Assembly (NCBI RefSeq): GCF_008040105.1
Contig: NZ_VRMG01000005.1
Span: forward strand, 310,001-374,000
Source: Lacisediminihabitans profunda
GTDB taxonomy: Bacteria; Actinomycetota; Actinomycetes; Actinomycetales; Microbacteriaceae
Direction: 5' to 3'
Length of the DNA: 64,000 nucleotides
The notes under the pieces were generated by a model, which had not been told where the DNA came from, did not search any database, and worked only from the letters and a program-made list of their open reading frames with translations. The translations under genes and the position numbers were made by a program. Shown here piece after piece: positions 36,898 to 46,101 of the stretch. Every line of letters starts with the position of its first letter. Within the stretch, counting starts at the first letter, position 1.

Positions 36898-37881
36898 GTG
36901 AACACTGACAGCGCGAACCTATTCCAGCATCCCGACCGCAACCTCGGGATGGAGCTCGTGCGGGCGACGGAGGCGGCCGCGATTCGAGCCGTGCCCTTCA
37001 TCGGCCGGGGCGACAAGAATGCCGCGGACGGAGCGGCCGTCGACGCGATGCGCAAGTTCCTCGGCACCGTGGGCTTCGACGGCCTGGTCGTGATCGGGGA
37101 AGGCGAGAAGGACGACGCCCCCATGCTCTTCAACGGCGAGCACGTCGGCACCGGGCACGGTCCGGCCTGCGACATCGCCGTCGATCCCATCGACGGCACC
37201 TCGCTCACCGCGGCCGGCCGCCAGAACGCGCTCTCGATGATCGCGGTCGCCGACCGGGGAAGCATGTACGACCCGTCCGCCGTGTTCTACATGGACAAGA
37301 TCGTCACCGGACCGGAGGGCCACGGCGTGGTCGACCTTCGCCAGCCGATCGGCGAGAACATCCGCGCCCTCGCGAAGGCGATGAAGAAGGACATCGCCGA
37401 CATCGTCGTGGCCGTGCTCGACCGCCCGCGGCACGCGGAGCTCATCGACGAGATCCGGGCGGCGGGAGCCGGAACCCGTCTTCTTCTCGACGGCGACGTG
37501 GCCGGCGGCATCAACGCGGCGCGCTACGACGCGCGAATCGACATGTGCGTGGGACGCGGCGGCACCCCGGAGGGCATCATCACGGCCTGCGCGCTCAAGG
37601 GACTCGGCGGTTTCATCCAGGCGAAGCTCGCCCCGCGGGACGACGACGAGCGCCAGAAGGCGATCGACGCCGGACACGACCTCGACCGCATCCTCGAGAT
37701 CGACGACCTCGTCACGAGCGACAACACCTACTTCGTCGCCACCGGCGTCACGGACGGCCAGCTGGTGGGCGGCGTGCGAAAGAAGGGCCCGATCATCCGC
37801 ACCGAGAGCATCGTGCTTCGAGGTCGTTCCGGCACCATCCGCCGCGTCGTTGCCGACCACCTCGCGGAGAAGTGGCTGTAG
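36898..37881 (+). CDS. glpX: Class II fructose-1,6-bisphosphatase
   Basis: A 327-residue GlpX protein. Metal and phosphate motifs are GDKNAADGAAVDAMR, IGEGEKDDAPML and VDPIDGTSLTAAG; the C-terminal part has GRGGTPEGIITACALKGLGG. It makes fructose-6-phosphate in gluconeogenesis and is the only FBPase in many actinobacteria. The gene is divergent from fba. Confidence 0.95.
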   Translation: MNTDSANLFQHPDRNLGMELVRATEAAAIRAVPFIGRGDKNAADGAAVDAMRKFLGTVGFDGLVVIGEGEKDDAPMLFNGEHVGTGHGPACDIAVDPIDGTSLTAAGRQNALSMIAVADRGSMYDPSAVFYMDKIVTGPEGHGVVDLRQPIGENIRALAKAMKKDIADIVVAVLDRPRHAELIDEIRAAGAGTRLLLDGDVAGGINAARYDARIDMCVGRGGTPEGIITACALKGLGGFIQAKLAPRDDDERQKAIDAGHDLDRILEIDDLVTSDNTYFVATGVTDGQLVGGVRKKGPIIRTESIVLRGRSGTIRRVVADHLAEKWL

Positions 37882-37890
37882 CCCCGAGCC

Positions 37891-39498
37891 TCAGCGATCC
37901 AGGATGGTCCTGAGCGTTTCCCGCAGCGTGCTGCCCTGCGCCGCGGAATCCGTCGGGGAACGCCAGGCCACGAAACCGTCGGGTCGCACCAGCGCGGCGC
38001 CGGTCGACTCCAGGCCGTAGAGGCTCTCGAAATCGCCGTCCGGGTTCGCCAGCCCGGGCGCACCGATGTGGTGAATGCCGATCTCGATCCCGAGTTCGCG
38101 AGCGGCCTGGGCGGCGGGGGCAGCCCAGGCGCCGCCGTCGCTCCCGGTGAGCACGGTGAAGGTGCGTCCGAACAGGTCGAGGGTGGAGATGCGCTCGCCG
38201 TCGCGCACGAGGAACGTGTGCGGCGCGCGCGTGCCCGGCAGGCCACGGGCCTCCCGCGGGTCACCATGGACGACCGCCTCCCCGGGCTCCGAGGCGATGG
38301 CCGCGGAGCGGTAGCGGTACCCGAGATCGATCACGTCATCCTTCACCAGCGCGTCCATCCCGAGCGCAGCCCGCGACGGCGCGGCGCGAGTGACATAGCG
38401 AGCGTAGGCCTGGCCGACGGTGAAGATCGCCACCGGCTTGCGCTCGGCTTCGTAGGTATCGAGCAGGCCGTCTCCGGCGGTGCCGCCGAGCACCGCGGCC
38501 AGCTTCCACGCCAGGTTGTGGGCGTCGTGGATCCCGGTGTTGCCGCCGTACCCGCCGTAGGGCGGCATGACGTGCGCCGAGTCGCCCACCAACAACACCC
38601 GACCCGCGCGCCAGGAGTCGGAGACCTCTGCGCTTGCCTGCCACTTCATCACGTCGTCGATGTGGACCTCGATGTCGGGCACTCCCAGCCCCGCTCGGAC
38701 GAGCTCGATGCATTTCTCGTCGGTGAGATCGGTCCAGACGTCATTATTCGGATCGGTGGGGTCGCCAAGGCCGTGGACCGCCAGGAAGCCCGATTCGTAC
38801 GGTTTCTGGATGCGGAAGAAGCCCTGCAGGATCGGGTTGACGACCATGATCACCCCGAGGCTGCGCCCGCGCATCAGATCGGCCACCTCCGCATGGAAGT
38901 AGATGGTGATGCTCTTCGAGAAGACCCCGCGGCCCTCCTGGTGGATGCCCACCTGATCGCGCACTCCGCTGTGCGCCCCGTCGGCCGCGATGAGGTACCT
39001 GCTGCGGACGGTCGAGGTCTCGCCGGTGTCGCGGTCGCGGATCTGAGCTGTGACGCCGTCGGCATCCTGCTCGAACGAGACCATTTCGGTGCCGAATCGG
39101 GTCTCGGCCCCGAGTTCGCGCGCGCGCTCGCCCAGGATCGGCTCGACCGCGACCTGGCTCGCGAAGAGCCGCTCCGAGGGGCTCAGGTCACGCACGCCGT
39201 CGTTGAACTTGGGCAGATAGTAGGCGATCTCCTCGCCGGCGAGGCTCACCACCGCCATGATCGCGGCATCCTGGTCGAACTGGTCACCGGACTTCACCGT
39301 GATTGCCTTCTCGACGCCGACGCTGCGCATGATCTCCATCGATCGCTGCAGGATCGCCGCCGCCCGAGGGTGCACGGCCCCACCGCGGTGGCGCTCGACG
39401 ACCAGGGACGGGATGCCGTGGTAGCCGAGGAGCGCTGCGGTCGTCATGCCGACCAGGCTTCCGCCGACGATGAGGACGGGAATCTCCGTGTCGGTCAT
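37891..39498 (-). CDS. FAD-dependent aromatic-type monooxygenase (copy 1)
   Basis: A 535-residue flavoprotein hydroxylase. GGSLVGMTTAALLGYHG binds ADP, YLIAADGAHSGVR is the DG motif, and VLLVGDSAHVMPPYGGYGGNTGIHDAHNLAWKL is the GD motif. The C-terminal thioredoxin-like domain matches PheA/TfdB-type phenol and polyketide hydroxylases. It overlaps copy 2 by 1 nt (TGATG) and looks about 80% identical to it over the first 350 residues by eye. GTG 39501 is an alternative start. The substrate is unknown. Confidence 0.85.
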   Translation of the reverse strand: MTDTEIPVLIVGGSLVGMTTAALLGYHGIPSLVVERHRGGAVHPRAAAILQRSMEIMRSVGVEKAITVKSGDQFDQDAAIMAVVSLAGEEIAYYLPKFNDGVRDLSPSERLFASQVAVEPILGERARELGAETRFGTEMVSFEQDADGVTAQIRDRDTGETSTVRSRYLIAADGAHSGVRDQVGIHQEGRGVFSKSITIYFHAEVADLMRGRSLGVIMVVNPILQGFFRIQKPYESGFLAVHGLGDPTDPNNDVWTDLTDEKCIELVRAGLGVPDIEVHIDDVMKWQASAEVSDSWRAGRVLLVGDSAHVMPPYGGYGGNTGIHDAHNLAWKLAAVLGGTAGDGLLDTYEAERKPVAIFTVGQAYARYVTRAAPSRAALGMDALVKDDVIDLGYRYRSAAIASEPGEAVVHGDPREARGLPGTRAPHTFLVRDGERISTLDLFGRTFTVLTGSDGGAWAAPAAQAARELGIEIGIHHIGAPGLANPDGDFESLYGLESTGAALVRPDGFVAWRSPTDSAAQGSTLRETLRTILDR

Positions 39499-41171
39499 CA
39501 CTGTGCCCCAACGCCCTGGAGCGAGTCGACGGCGCTGGGCGAGTCGGCACTGGGCACATCGCGACCCAGTATTGCCGCGAGCGGTTCGCCGAGTTCGCTT
39601 CCGTTCGCCGCCTCATCCGTCGGGGCGCGCCAGGCAATGAACCCGTCGGGCCGCACGAGCACGGCTCCGCTCGCAGTCAGGCCGTACAGTGCCTCGAAGC
39701 TCGCGTCCGGGTCGGTTGGGCCGCCTTCTCCGCCGATCAGGTGAAGGTCGATCGGGAGAGCGAGCTCCGCACTCGCCGCGGCGACGGCGTGCTCCCAGCG
39801 TGTTCCCTCGCTGCCGGCCAGGACGACGAACCGCGTGCCGAACAGGTCGAGGGTCGAGAGGCGCTCGCCGTCGCGCTCGACGAACAGGTGCGGGGCGCGT
39901 GTGCCGGGCAGGCCGCGCGCCTCCCGGGGATCGCCGTGCAGACTCGGCGGCACGTCGGCTTCGGGCCGGATGGCGGACGACTGGTAGCGATAGCCGAGGT
40001 CGATGATCGCGTCGCTCACCACGGGCTCGAAGCCGAGTGCTGCGCGGGAGGGTGCCGCCCGCATCACGTAGCGGGTATAGGCCTGCTCGACAGTGAAGGC
40101 GGCGACCGGGCGGCGCTCCGCGTCGTAGCTGTCCAGGAGCTCGGGTGCGGCCCGGCCGCCGAGCACCGCGGCCAGCTTCCACGCCAGGTTGTGAGCGTCG
40201 TGGATGCCGGTGTTGCCGCCGTAGCCACCGTACGGCGGCATCACGTGAGCCGAATCACCCACGAGGAGCACGCGCCCCGAGCGGAAGCTGTCCGACACGT
40301 CGGCGCTTGCCTGCCAGCGCATCACATCGTCGATCTCGACCGCGATGCCCGGTGCCCCGAGACCGGCGCGCACGAGTTCGACGCACTTCTCGTCGGTGAG
40401 GTCGGTCCAGACGTCACTGTTCGGGTTCTTCGGATCGCCGAGTCCGTGCACGGCGAGGAATCCGGATCGGTAGGGCTTCTCGATCCGGAAGAAGCCCTGC
40501 AGGGTCGGGTTCACCACCATGATCACCCCGAGGCTCCGGCCGCGCAGCAGTGCTTCGACTTCGGCATGGAAGTAGATCGTCACACTGTTCGAGAACGCGC
40601 CGCGCCCGGTCTGCGCGATGCCGAGCTTCTCCCGCACTCCGCTGCGGGAGCCGTCGGCCGCGATCAGGTACTGCGACCGCACGGTGGAGGTTTCTCCCGA
40701 GTCGCGGTCGATGATGTGTGCCGTGACGCCATCGGCATCCTGTTCGAAGTCCACCAGCTCGGTGCCGAACCTGGTTTCGGCGCCGAGCTCCCTGGCGCGG
40801 TCGCCGAGCACGGGTTCGATGGCTACCTGGGTGGCGAAGAGCCGCTCCGAGGGGCTCAGGTCGCGCACGCCGTCGTTGAGCTTCGCGAGGTAGTAGGCGA
40901 TCTCCTCACCGGCGAGGCTCTCGACGGCCATGATGGCGGCATCCTGATCGAACTGGGCGCTCGATTTGGCCTTCACCGTCTCTTCGAGGCCGAGACTGCG
41001 CAGGATCTCCATCGAGCGCTGCAGGATCAGCGCCGCGCGCGGGTGCACGGCCGTGCCGCGATGGCGCTCGACCACCAGGCAGCGGATGCCGTGCTGGCCG
41101 AGCAGCGCGGCCGTCGTCATGCCGACCAGGCTCCCTCCGACGATGAGAACGGGAACGTTGGTCTCGGACAT
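39498..41171 (-). CDS. FAD-dependent aromatic-type monooxygenase (copy 2)
   Basis: A 557-residue paralogue of the gene at 37891, with the same ADP, DG (YLIAADGSRSGVR) and GD (VLLVGDSAHVMPPYGG) motifs. It carries an extra about 20 C-terminal residues (DVPSADSPSAVDSLQG). ATG 41171 follows GAAGGAG at 5 nt. It is the first gene of a two-gene operon divergent from an AraC regulator, which may control it. Tandem near-copies suggest recent duplication with different substrates, or subunits of one enzyme. Confidence 0.85.
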   Translation of the reverse strand: MSETNVPVLIVGGSLVGMTTAALLGQHGIRCLVVERHRGTAVHPRAALILQRSMEILRSLGLEETVKAKSSAQFDQDAAIMAVESLAGEEIAYYLAKLNDGVRDLSPSERLFATQVAIEPVLGDRARELGAETRFGTELVDFEQDADGVTAHIIDRDSGETSTVRSQYLIAADGSRSGVREKLGIAQTGRGAFSNSVTIYFHAEVEALLRGRSLGVIMVVNPTLQGFFRIEKPYRSGFLAVHGLGDPKNPNSDVWTDLTDEKCVELVRAGLGAPGIAVEIDDVMRWQASADVSDSFRSGRVLLVGDSAHVMPPYGGYGGNTGIHDAHNLAWKLAAVLGGRAAPELLDSYDAERRPVAAFTVEQAYTRYVMRAAPSRAALGFEPVVSDAIIDLGYRYQSSAIRPEADVPPSLHGDPREARGLPGTRAPHLFVERDGERLSTLDLFGTRFVVLAGSEGTRWEHAVAAASAELALPIDLHLIGGEGGPTDPDASFEALYGLTASGAVLVRPDGFIAWRAPTDEAANGSELGEPLAAILGRDVPSADSPSAVDSLQGVGAQ

Positions 41172-41184
41172 GGCTTCTCCTTCG

Positions 41185-41218
41185 TGCACGAGGCAGGACG
41201 ACTGCGACTGCCTGTGCA
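41185..41218. promoter_or_regulatory. Dyad 1 in the monooxygenase-araC region
   Basis: TGCACGAGGCAG (41185-41196) pairs with CTGCCTGTGCA (41208-41218) with one bulged base. It lies 14 nt upstream of the copy 2 start on the minus strand and contains its ribosome-site flank. It could be a regulator site or an mRNA hairpin. Confidence 0.4.
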
Positions 41219-41278
41219 CGTCGTCGTGCCGAGGCTTGGCGCCACAGTATTCGAGGCGAATCCGGGGCGCATCGGCGT

Positions 41279-41311
41279 AGAGTGCAGATACCTGTCCACT
41301 CCGTGCACTCT
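41279..41311. promoter_or_regulatory. Dyad 2, AGAGTGCA-N17-TGCACTCT
   Basis: Two perfect 8-bp arms, 41279-41286 and 41304-41311, are separated by 17 bp. They share the TGCAC core with dyad 1 and lie 47 nt before the AraC start in the divergent promoter region. They are a candidate binding site for that AraC protein. Confidence 0.5.
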
Positions 41312-41357
41312 TGACGGCGAAGCGACAGCACGTGCCCGCTCACCGAGGAGTGGCTCA

Positions 41358-42320
41358 ATGCAGATCGAGCGCACCGACCCCCCATCGCCCGCGCGCGTCG
41401 AAGCGCCGGTGCGCCACCTCCGCGAGTGGAGTTCGCTGCTGTCCCAGTCGTTCATGAACTTCAGCGTTGAGTCGGCCAGACCCGCCCAGTTCCGGGGTTC
41501 GCTCGGGATCCGGACCATCGCCGGCATCGACTTCATCCAGATGACAACCGGCAGCCACGCCGCCTACCGCGACGCGAAGAGCATCGGCGCAGCGGAGCGG
41601 CCCGACTTTTTGCTCTGCCTGCAGGTGGCCGGGGTGGGAGAGTTCTTGCAGGACGGTCGCACCGCGCGGTTGAACCCGGGCGACATCACCGTCTTCGACA
41701 CCACGCGGCCGACGACGGTGATCAGCAGCACCCACTATCGCAACCTGTGCATGCGATTCCCGCAGCGGCTGCTCGACGTGCCCGTTGCGCAGATGCGCCA
41801 GTTGACGGCCACACGATTCGACGGGCGGGAGGGCCTCGCTCCCGCCGCCGGGGCCGTGCTCGACACGCTGAATCGGGTTGCGGATACCCTGCCTGGTCGC
41901 AGCCAGCAGCTTGCGGCGCACAACGCGCTCGACCTGATGTCGACCCTGTTCGAAAGCACTCTGGGTCTCGCCGACGGGCGGCAGCGTCGAGCGGGTGCCG
42001 CCCTTCTCGAGCGGATGCTCGACTTCATCGAAAAGAACCTCGGTGACCCGGAGCTCTCGCCCCAGACGCTCGCCGTCACCCATTTCGTCTCGCTTCGCCA
42101 GGTGCACAGCGTGTTCAGCGCGGCGGGATTGACCGCGTCGGCCCACATTCTCGACCGTCGGCTCGAGCACGCGCGCCGGGACCTGGTCGACCCTGCCCTG
42201 TCCGGGATCTCGGTGGCGACGATCGCCGAGCGTTGGGGGTTCCGGTCGGCCTCTCATTTCGGCCGGTCGTTCAAGGAGCACTTCGCCCGCACGCCCGCCG
42301 ATTACCGCCACACCGCGTGA
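41358..42320 (+). CDS. AraC-family transcriptional regulator
   Basis: A 320-residue protein. The N-terminal AraC-type binding domain (about 30-200) includes LCLQVAGVGEFLQDGRTARLNPGDITVFDTTRP. Two helix-turn-helix units lie in the last about 100 residues (LSPQTLAVTHFVSLRQVHSVF and ISVATIAERWGFRSASHFGRSFKEHFARTPADYR). GAGGAG precedes ATG 41358 by 7 nt. It is divergent from the monooxygenase pair and probably activates it when an aromatic ligand is present; the ligand is inferred. Confidence 0.9.
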   Translation: MQIERTDPPSPARVEAPVRHLREWSSLLSQSFMNFSVESARPAQFRGSLGIRTIAGIDFIQMTTGSHAAYRDAKSIGAAERPDFLLCLQVAGVGEFLQDGRTARLNPGDITVFDTTRPTTVISSTHYRNLCMRFPQRLLDVPVAQMRQLTATRFDGREGLAPAAGAVLDTLNRVADTLPGRSQQLAAHNALDLMSTLFESTLGLADGRQRRAGAALLERMLDFIEKNLGDPELSPQTLAVTHFVSLRQVHSVFSAAGLTASAHILDRRLEHARRDLVDPALSGISVATIAERWGFRSASHFGRSFKEHFARTPADYRHTA

Positions 42321-42363
42321 CGCCGAGCCGGATCTCGGCTCTCGGCCGACCCCCGAGGCGTCC

Positions 42364-43698
42364 CTACGCGGTGCGGTCCGGTTCCACCTCGAGGGCCGCG
42401 ACGGCCTCGAGTTCCGCCACGAGTTCGTAGGCGCTCAGGTCGCGCGGGAAGTCCTCGAGTTCGTCGTGGCTGCCGAGCACCTTCGACTCGTCGAGGACGT
42501 TGAGCTTGCGCGCCGAGGGGAGCACCTGGCGCTCGAGCGACCCCACGAACCCGTTGTAGTTCTTCACGGTGCTCTCGATCGACCGGCCGAGCTTGTCGAC
42601 GTGACTCGCGAGGGTGGCGAGGCGGCCGTAGAGCTCCCGACTCAGGTCGAAGAGCATCTTCGCCTCCTGGGTCACCACATCCTGCTGCCAGCTGAAGGCG
42701 ACGGTCTTGAGCACCGACCAGAGCGTGACCGGCGAGGAGAGGGCGACGCGCTTGGAGAACGCGTAGTCCATGATGCCGGGGTCTGCCTCGAGAGCGCTCG
42801 AGACGAGCGACTCGCTCGGGATGAAGGCGATCACGAGCTCGGGGGACGCGTCTAGTCCGGCCCAGTAGGCCTTGCTGCCGAGGGTGTCGATGTGCGCCCG
42901 CACCGCCTTGACGTGCTGGCGGATGAACTGCTCGCGCCGCGCGCCCTCCTCGCCGGTCGCCGTCACGGCGATCTGGCTCGCCTCGAGGTAGGCGTTGAAG
43001 GGCACCTTCGCGTCCACGGCGATGTTCTTGCCGCCGGGCAGGTGGATGACCATGTCCGGCCGGCCGGCCCCGGCATCCGAGGAGATGCTGGACTGCACGT
43101 CGAAGTCGACGCGCTCGATCAGACCCGCCGCCTGCACGACGTTGCGCAGCTGCGTCTCGCCCCAGACCCCGCGGGTGGCGTTGTTGCGCAGGGCGGACGC
43201 GAGGGACTCCGCGGTGCTGCGGAGGCGCTCCTCCGACTCGGTCGCGGTGCGCAGCTGCTGGCTCAACTCGCCGTGCTGCTGGCTGCGCTGGGCCTCGAGC
43301 TCTGTCACCTTGAGCTGCATCGTGCGCAGCGACTCCTGCACCGGACTGAGGGCCTGGAGCACGCGGCTCTCCTTCTGCTGCCGCTCCGCCTCGGCAAGCT
43401 GCTCGAGGCGGTGGCGCTCCACGAGCTCGCGGTACTGGGCCTGCTGACCGGCGACCTGCTCCTTGAGGGCGAGCGCGGTGGCCTGGATGGCCGCGAGCTC
43501 CGCGCTCAGTCTGGACTGTTCGGCGAGCCCGTCGGCCCGCACCGCGGCCAGGGCGATCTCGTGCTGGGAGGCGATGAGGGCGGGGTCGGTCGCCTCGGGC
43601 GTGCCGGACCGCCTGGCGCGGGCGAGCAGGAGCCCGATCACTGCGCCGAGCAGAACCCCGATGAAGAGGCCGATGATGAGGGCGAGAAGCGGGTCCAT
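42364..43698 (-). CDS. rmuC: DNA recombination protein RmuC
   Basis: A 444-residue protein. An N-terminal membrane anchor (about 4-26) is followed by a long coiled coil (about 45-165) and the RmuC nuclease-like domain (GVWGETQLRNVV and DMVIHLPGGKNIAVDAKVPFNAYLEA, with the D-x-K core). It ends with a helical region. RmuC limits inversions between short inverted repeats. ATG 43698 has CACACT 6 nt upstream, a weak leaderless-type box. Confidence 0.9.
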   Translation of the reverse strand: MDPLLALIIGLFIGVLLGAVIGLLLARARRSGTPEATDPALIASQHEIALAAVRADGLAEQSRLSAELAAIQATALALKEQVAGQQAQYRELVERHRLEQLAEAERQQKESRVLQALSPVQESLRTMQLKVTELEAQRSQQHGELSQQLRTATESEERLRSTAESLASALRNNATRGVWGETQLRNVVQAAGLIERVDFDVQSSISSDAGAGRPDMVIHLPGGKNIAVDAKVPFNAYLEASQIAVTATGEEGARREQFIRQHVKAVRAHIDTLGSKAYWAGLDASPELVIAFIPSESLVSSALEADPGIMDYAFSKRVALSSPVTLWSVLKTVAFSWQQDVVTQEAKMLFDLSRELYGRLATLASHVDKLGRSIESTVKNYNGFVGSLERQVLPSARKLNVLDESKVLGSHDELEDFPRDLSAYELVAELEAVAALEVEPDRTA

Positions 43699-43841
43699 GA
43701 ATCCAGTGTGACAGCGGGCTCCGACAATGCCGGGAAGCATCGCCCGAGACGCGCGGATCCCTGGGCGGGGCGGGCAGCGGCCGGGAGGGCCGGAAACATT
43801 TCGAGAACAATAAACGACGAAAATCCGGTCGATCTCGCGGC

Positions 43842-43847
43842 TAGCAT
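43842..43847 (+). promoter_or_regulatory. -10 box (TAGCAT) of a leaderless promoter
   Basis: TAGCAT ends 6 nt before the ATG at 43854. The A/T-rich stretch at about 43800-43825 lies near where upstream promoter contacts would be. Confidence 0.6.
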
Positions 43848-43853
43848 GGCGGC

Positions 43854-45344
43854 ATGGACATCGTGAACCACTGGATCAACGGCGCGGCATTCGAGGGCGA
43901 ATCGACGCGAACCGGACCGATTTTCGACCCCGCCCTCGGCCGGGTCGCCCGCGAGGTTCGGCTGGCCACGACGGGCGACGTCGACGTCGCGGTCGCCGCG
44001 GCCAGGGCGGCCTTCCCAGCCTGGGCGGACACCTCGCTCGCCAAGCGCCAGGCGATAATCTTCACCTTCCGCGAGCTGCTCAACACCCGCAAGCTCGAAC
44101 TCGCCGAGATCCTCACCGCCGAGCACGGCAAGGTGATCTCCGACGCCCTCGGCGAGATCTCCCGGGGCCTCGAGGTAGTGGAGTTCGCCACCGGCATCCC
44201 GCACCTGGTCAAGGGCGAGTACAGCGAGAACGTGTCGACCGGGGTCGACGTCTACTCGACCCGCGAGCCGCTCGGCGTGGTCGGCGTGATCAGCCCGTTC
44301 AACTTTCCGGCCATGGTGCCGCTCTGGTTCTTCCCGCTGGCGATCGCCGCCGGCAACTCGGTCGTGCTGAAGCCCTCGGAGAAGGACCCATCGTCGTCCA
44401 TCTGGATGGCGCAGCTGTTCCAGGAGGCCGGACTGCCCGACGGCGTGTTCAATGTGGTTCACGGGGACAAGGTCTCGGTGGATGCCCTGCTCGAGCACCC
44501 GGACGTCGCCTCCATCTCCTTCGTCGGCTCCACGCCGATCGCGAAGTACATCTACGAGACCGGGTCGAAGCACGGCAAGCGGGTGCAGGCACTCGGCGGA
44601 GCGAAGAACCACATGCTGGTGCTCCCGGACGCCGATCTCGACCTCGTCGCCGACTCGGCGGTCAACGCCGGGTTCGGCTCGGCCGGTGAGCGCTGCATGG
44701 CGATCAGCGTGCTCGTGGCCGTCGAGCCCGTGGCCGACGAGCTGATCGCGAAGATCGCCTCGCGCATGTCGAGCCTGCGGGTCGGGGACGGCCGGCGCAA
44801 TTGCGACATGGGACCGCTCATCACGCGGGAGCACCGCGACAAGGTGGCCGGCTACATCGACATCGCGGCCGAGGACGGCGCCAAGGTCGTCGTTGACGGT
44901 CGTGGAATCGCGGTCGACGGGGAGTCCGACGGTTTCTGGCTCGGCCCGACGCTCATCGACGCCGTGCCCACCACCTCCCGGGTGTACACCGACGAGATCT
45001 TCGGCCCGGTGCTCTCGGTGGTGCGGGTGGCCACCTATGAGGAGGGCGTGGCGCTCATCAACGCGTCGCCCTACGGCAACGGCACCGCGATCTTCACCAA
45101 CGACGGCGGTGCGGCCAGACGGTTCCAGCGCGAGGTGCAGGTGGGGATGATCGGCATCAACGTGCCCATTCCCGTGCCGGTCGCCTACTACTCGTTCGGC
45201 GGCTGGAAGGACTCCCTCTTCGGCGACTCGAAGGCGTACGGACCGGACGCCATCCACTTCTTCACCCGCCAGAAGGCCATCACCCGCCGCTGGCTCGACC
45301 CGAGCCACGCCGGGGTGAACCTGGGCTTCCCCGAGAACAAGTAA
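43854..45344 (+). CDS. mmsA: CoA-acylating methylmalonate-semialdehyde dehydrogenase (copy 1)
   Basis: A 496-residue aldehyde dehydrogenase of the MmsA/IolA group. SPFNFPAMVPLWFFPLAIAAGN holds the oxyanion asparagine, and GSAGERCMAIS the catalytic cysteine; GSTPIAKYIYETG replaces the usual glutamate loop. It turns malonate or methylmalonate semialdehyde into acetyl- or propionyl-CoA. A close paralogue sits in the iol cluster (48555). This copy has its own leaderless promoter, so it may serve valine or beta-alanine breakdown. Confidence 0.88.
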   Translation: MDIVNHWINGAAFEGESTRTGPIFDPALGRVAREVRLATTGDVDVAVAAARAAFPAWADTSLAKRQAIIFTFRELLNTRKLELAEILTAEHGKVISDALGEISRGLEVVEFATGIPHLVKGEYSENVSTGVDVYSTREPLGVVGVISPFNFPAMVPLWFFPLAIAAGNSVVLKPSEKDPSSSIWMAQLFQEAGLPDGVFNVVHGDKVSVDALLEHPDVASISFVGSTPIAKYIYETGSKHGKRVQALGGAKNHMLVLPDADLDLVADSAVNAGFGSAGERCMAISVLVAVEPVADELIAKIASRMSSLRVGDGRRNCDMGPLITREHRDKVAGYIDIAAEDGAKVVVDGRGIAVDGESDGFWLGPTLIDAVPTTSRVYTDEIFGPVLSVVRVATYEEGVALINASPYGNGTAIFTNDGGAARRFQREVQVGMIGINVPIPVPVAYYSFGGWKDSLFGDSKAYGPDAIHFFTRQKAITRRWLDPSHAGVNLGFPENK

Positions 45345-45351
45345 CGGGGTT

Positions 45352-45960
45352 CTAGAGCACGGCGTCGGTGCGGATGCCGAGCAGGGTCTCATTGGTCGGG
45401 TCGGCCGGGAGCGGGCGGAAGCCCAGCCGCGCGTAGAAGGCCCTCGCCCCGAGGTTGTCGATTCCGACGCCCAGGTGCACCCCGGGCACCTCGCGCTCCC
45501 GCAGCGCGGCGAGCAGCGTGCGCACGAGGGCACGCCCGAAGCCCTGTCCCTGGAGCTCGGGGAGAAGATCGATGTGCAGGTGCGCCGGGAAGAGCTCGGT
45601 GCCTGCCGCGATCATCGATTCCGGGTGGTGGCCGAGGGCGATCATCTTCTGGCCGGCGGTCACCGCCGGTTCGACGAGGGGGTACCGGGCGTCGAACCGG
45701 GGCAGCCACTCCTCGCGGTAGCGCTTGACGAACGCGGCCGTGTCCGCGGTCGCCACGAGGTAACCGGCGACCCCGTCTCCGGTGTCCACGACGAACGCGA
45801 GTTCCGGTTCGAGGGTCGCGTAGGGGGCAGCGAAGATGTCCCCGAGCAGGTCGTCGGAGTCGAACTGGCCCGTCGCGTCATCGCCGGATGCGCCGGTGCG
45901 CACGCAGATCTCGTAGAGGTCGGCGAGGTCCCGCGGCTCGTACTGGCGTATCCGGTTCAC
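45352..45960 (-). CDS. GNAT-family N-acetyltransferase
   Basis: A 202-residue protein. The acetyl-CoA loop is LLPELQGQGFGRALVRTLL, and NLGARAFYARLGFRPL closes the fold. The N-terminal half is longer than minimal GNATs and resembles the OGA-acetyltransferase-like type (HLHIDLLPELQGQG). GTG 45960 is chosen because CAGACT lies 6 nt upstream in the leaderless arrangement, and because 30 further N-terminal residues in the longer frame look unlikely. The substrate is unknown. Confidence 0.82.
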   Translation of the reverse strand: MNRIRQYEPRDLADLYEICVRTGASGDDATGQFDSDDLLGDIFAAPYATLEPELAFVVDTGDGVAGYLVATADTAAFVKRYREEWLPRFDARYPLVEPAVTAGQKMIALGHHPESMIAAGTELFPAHLHIDLLPELQGQGFGRALVRTLLAALREREVPGVHLGVGIDNLGARAFYARLGFRPLPADPTNETLLGIRTDAVL

Positions 45961-45966
45961 CCGTCG

Positions 45967-45972
45967 AGTCTG
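45967..45972 (-). promoter_or_regulatory. Possible -10 box (CAGACT) of the GNAT gene
   Basis: On the minus strand CAGACT ends 6 nt before GTG 45960. It differs from the TANNNT pattern at its first base only. Confidence 0.4.
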
Positions 45973-46033
45973 TTCCACCGCGCGCGAGCCGGTCAAGGCG
46001 AACTGGCACAGAGTTTCGACGGCCTGAGCAACC

Positions 46034-46050
46034 TTGTCAAGAATTGACAA
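46034..46050. promoter_or_regulatory. Perfect dyad TTGTCAA-GAA-TTGACAA
   Basis: Two perfect 7-bp arms flank a 3-bp centre. It sits between the GNAT gene and the decayed regulator gene. The half-site TTGTCAA recurs at 46606-46612 in the iolC promoter, so one regulator may have bound both. Confidence 0.55.
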
Positions 46051-46101
46051 CCGGCCCGGACTTGCCCTGCGCGCGACGCGCTCGGGGCGCGAGCGGGGTC
46101 C

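Noticed and set aside
39741-42320. A plus-strand frame of 859 codons ending with the AraC protein
   Set aside because: The first two thirds are antisense to monooxygenase copy 2 and shadow-like. Only the last 320 codons, from ATG 41358 with a ribosome site, are AraC.
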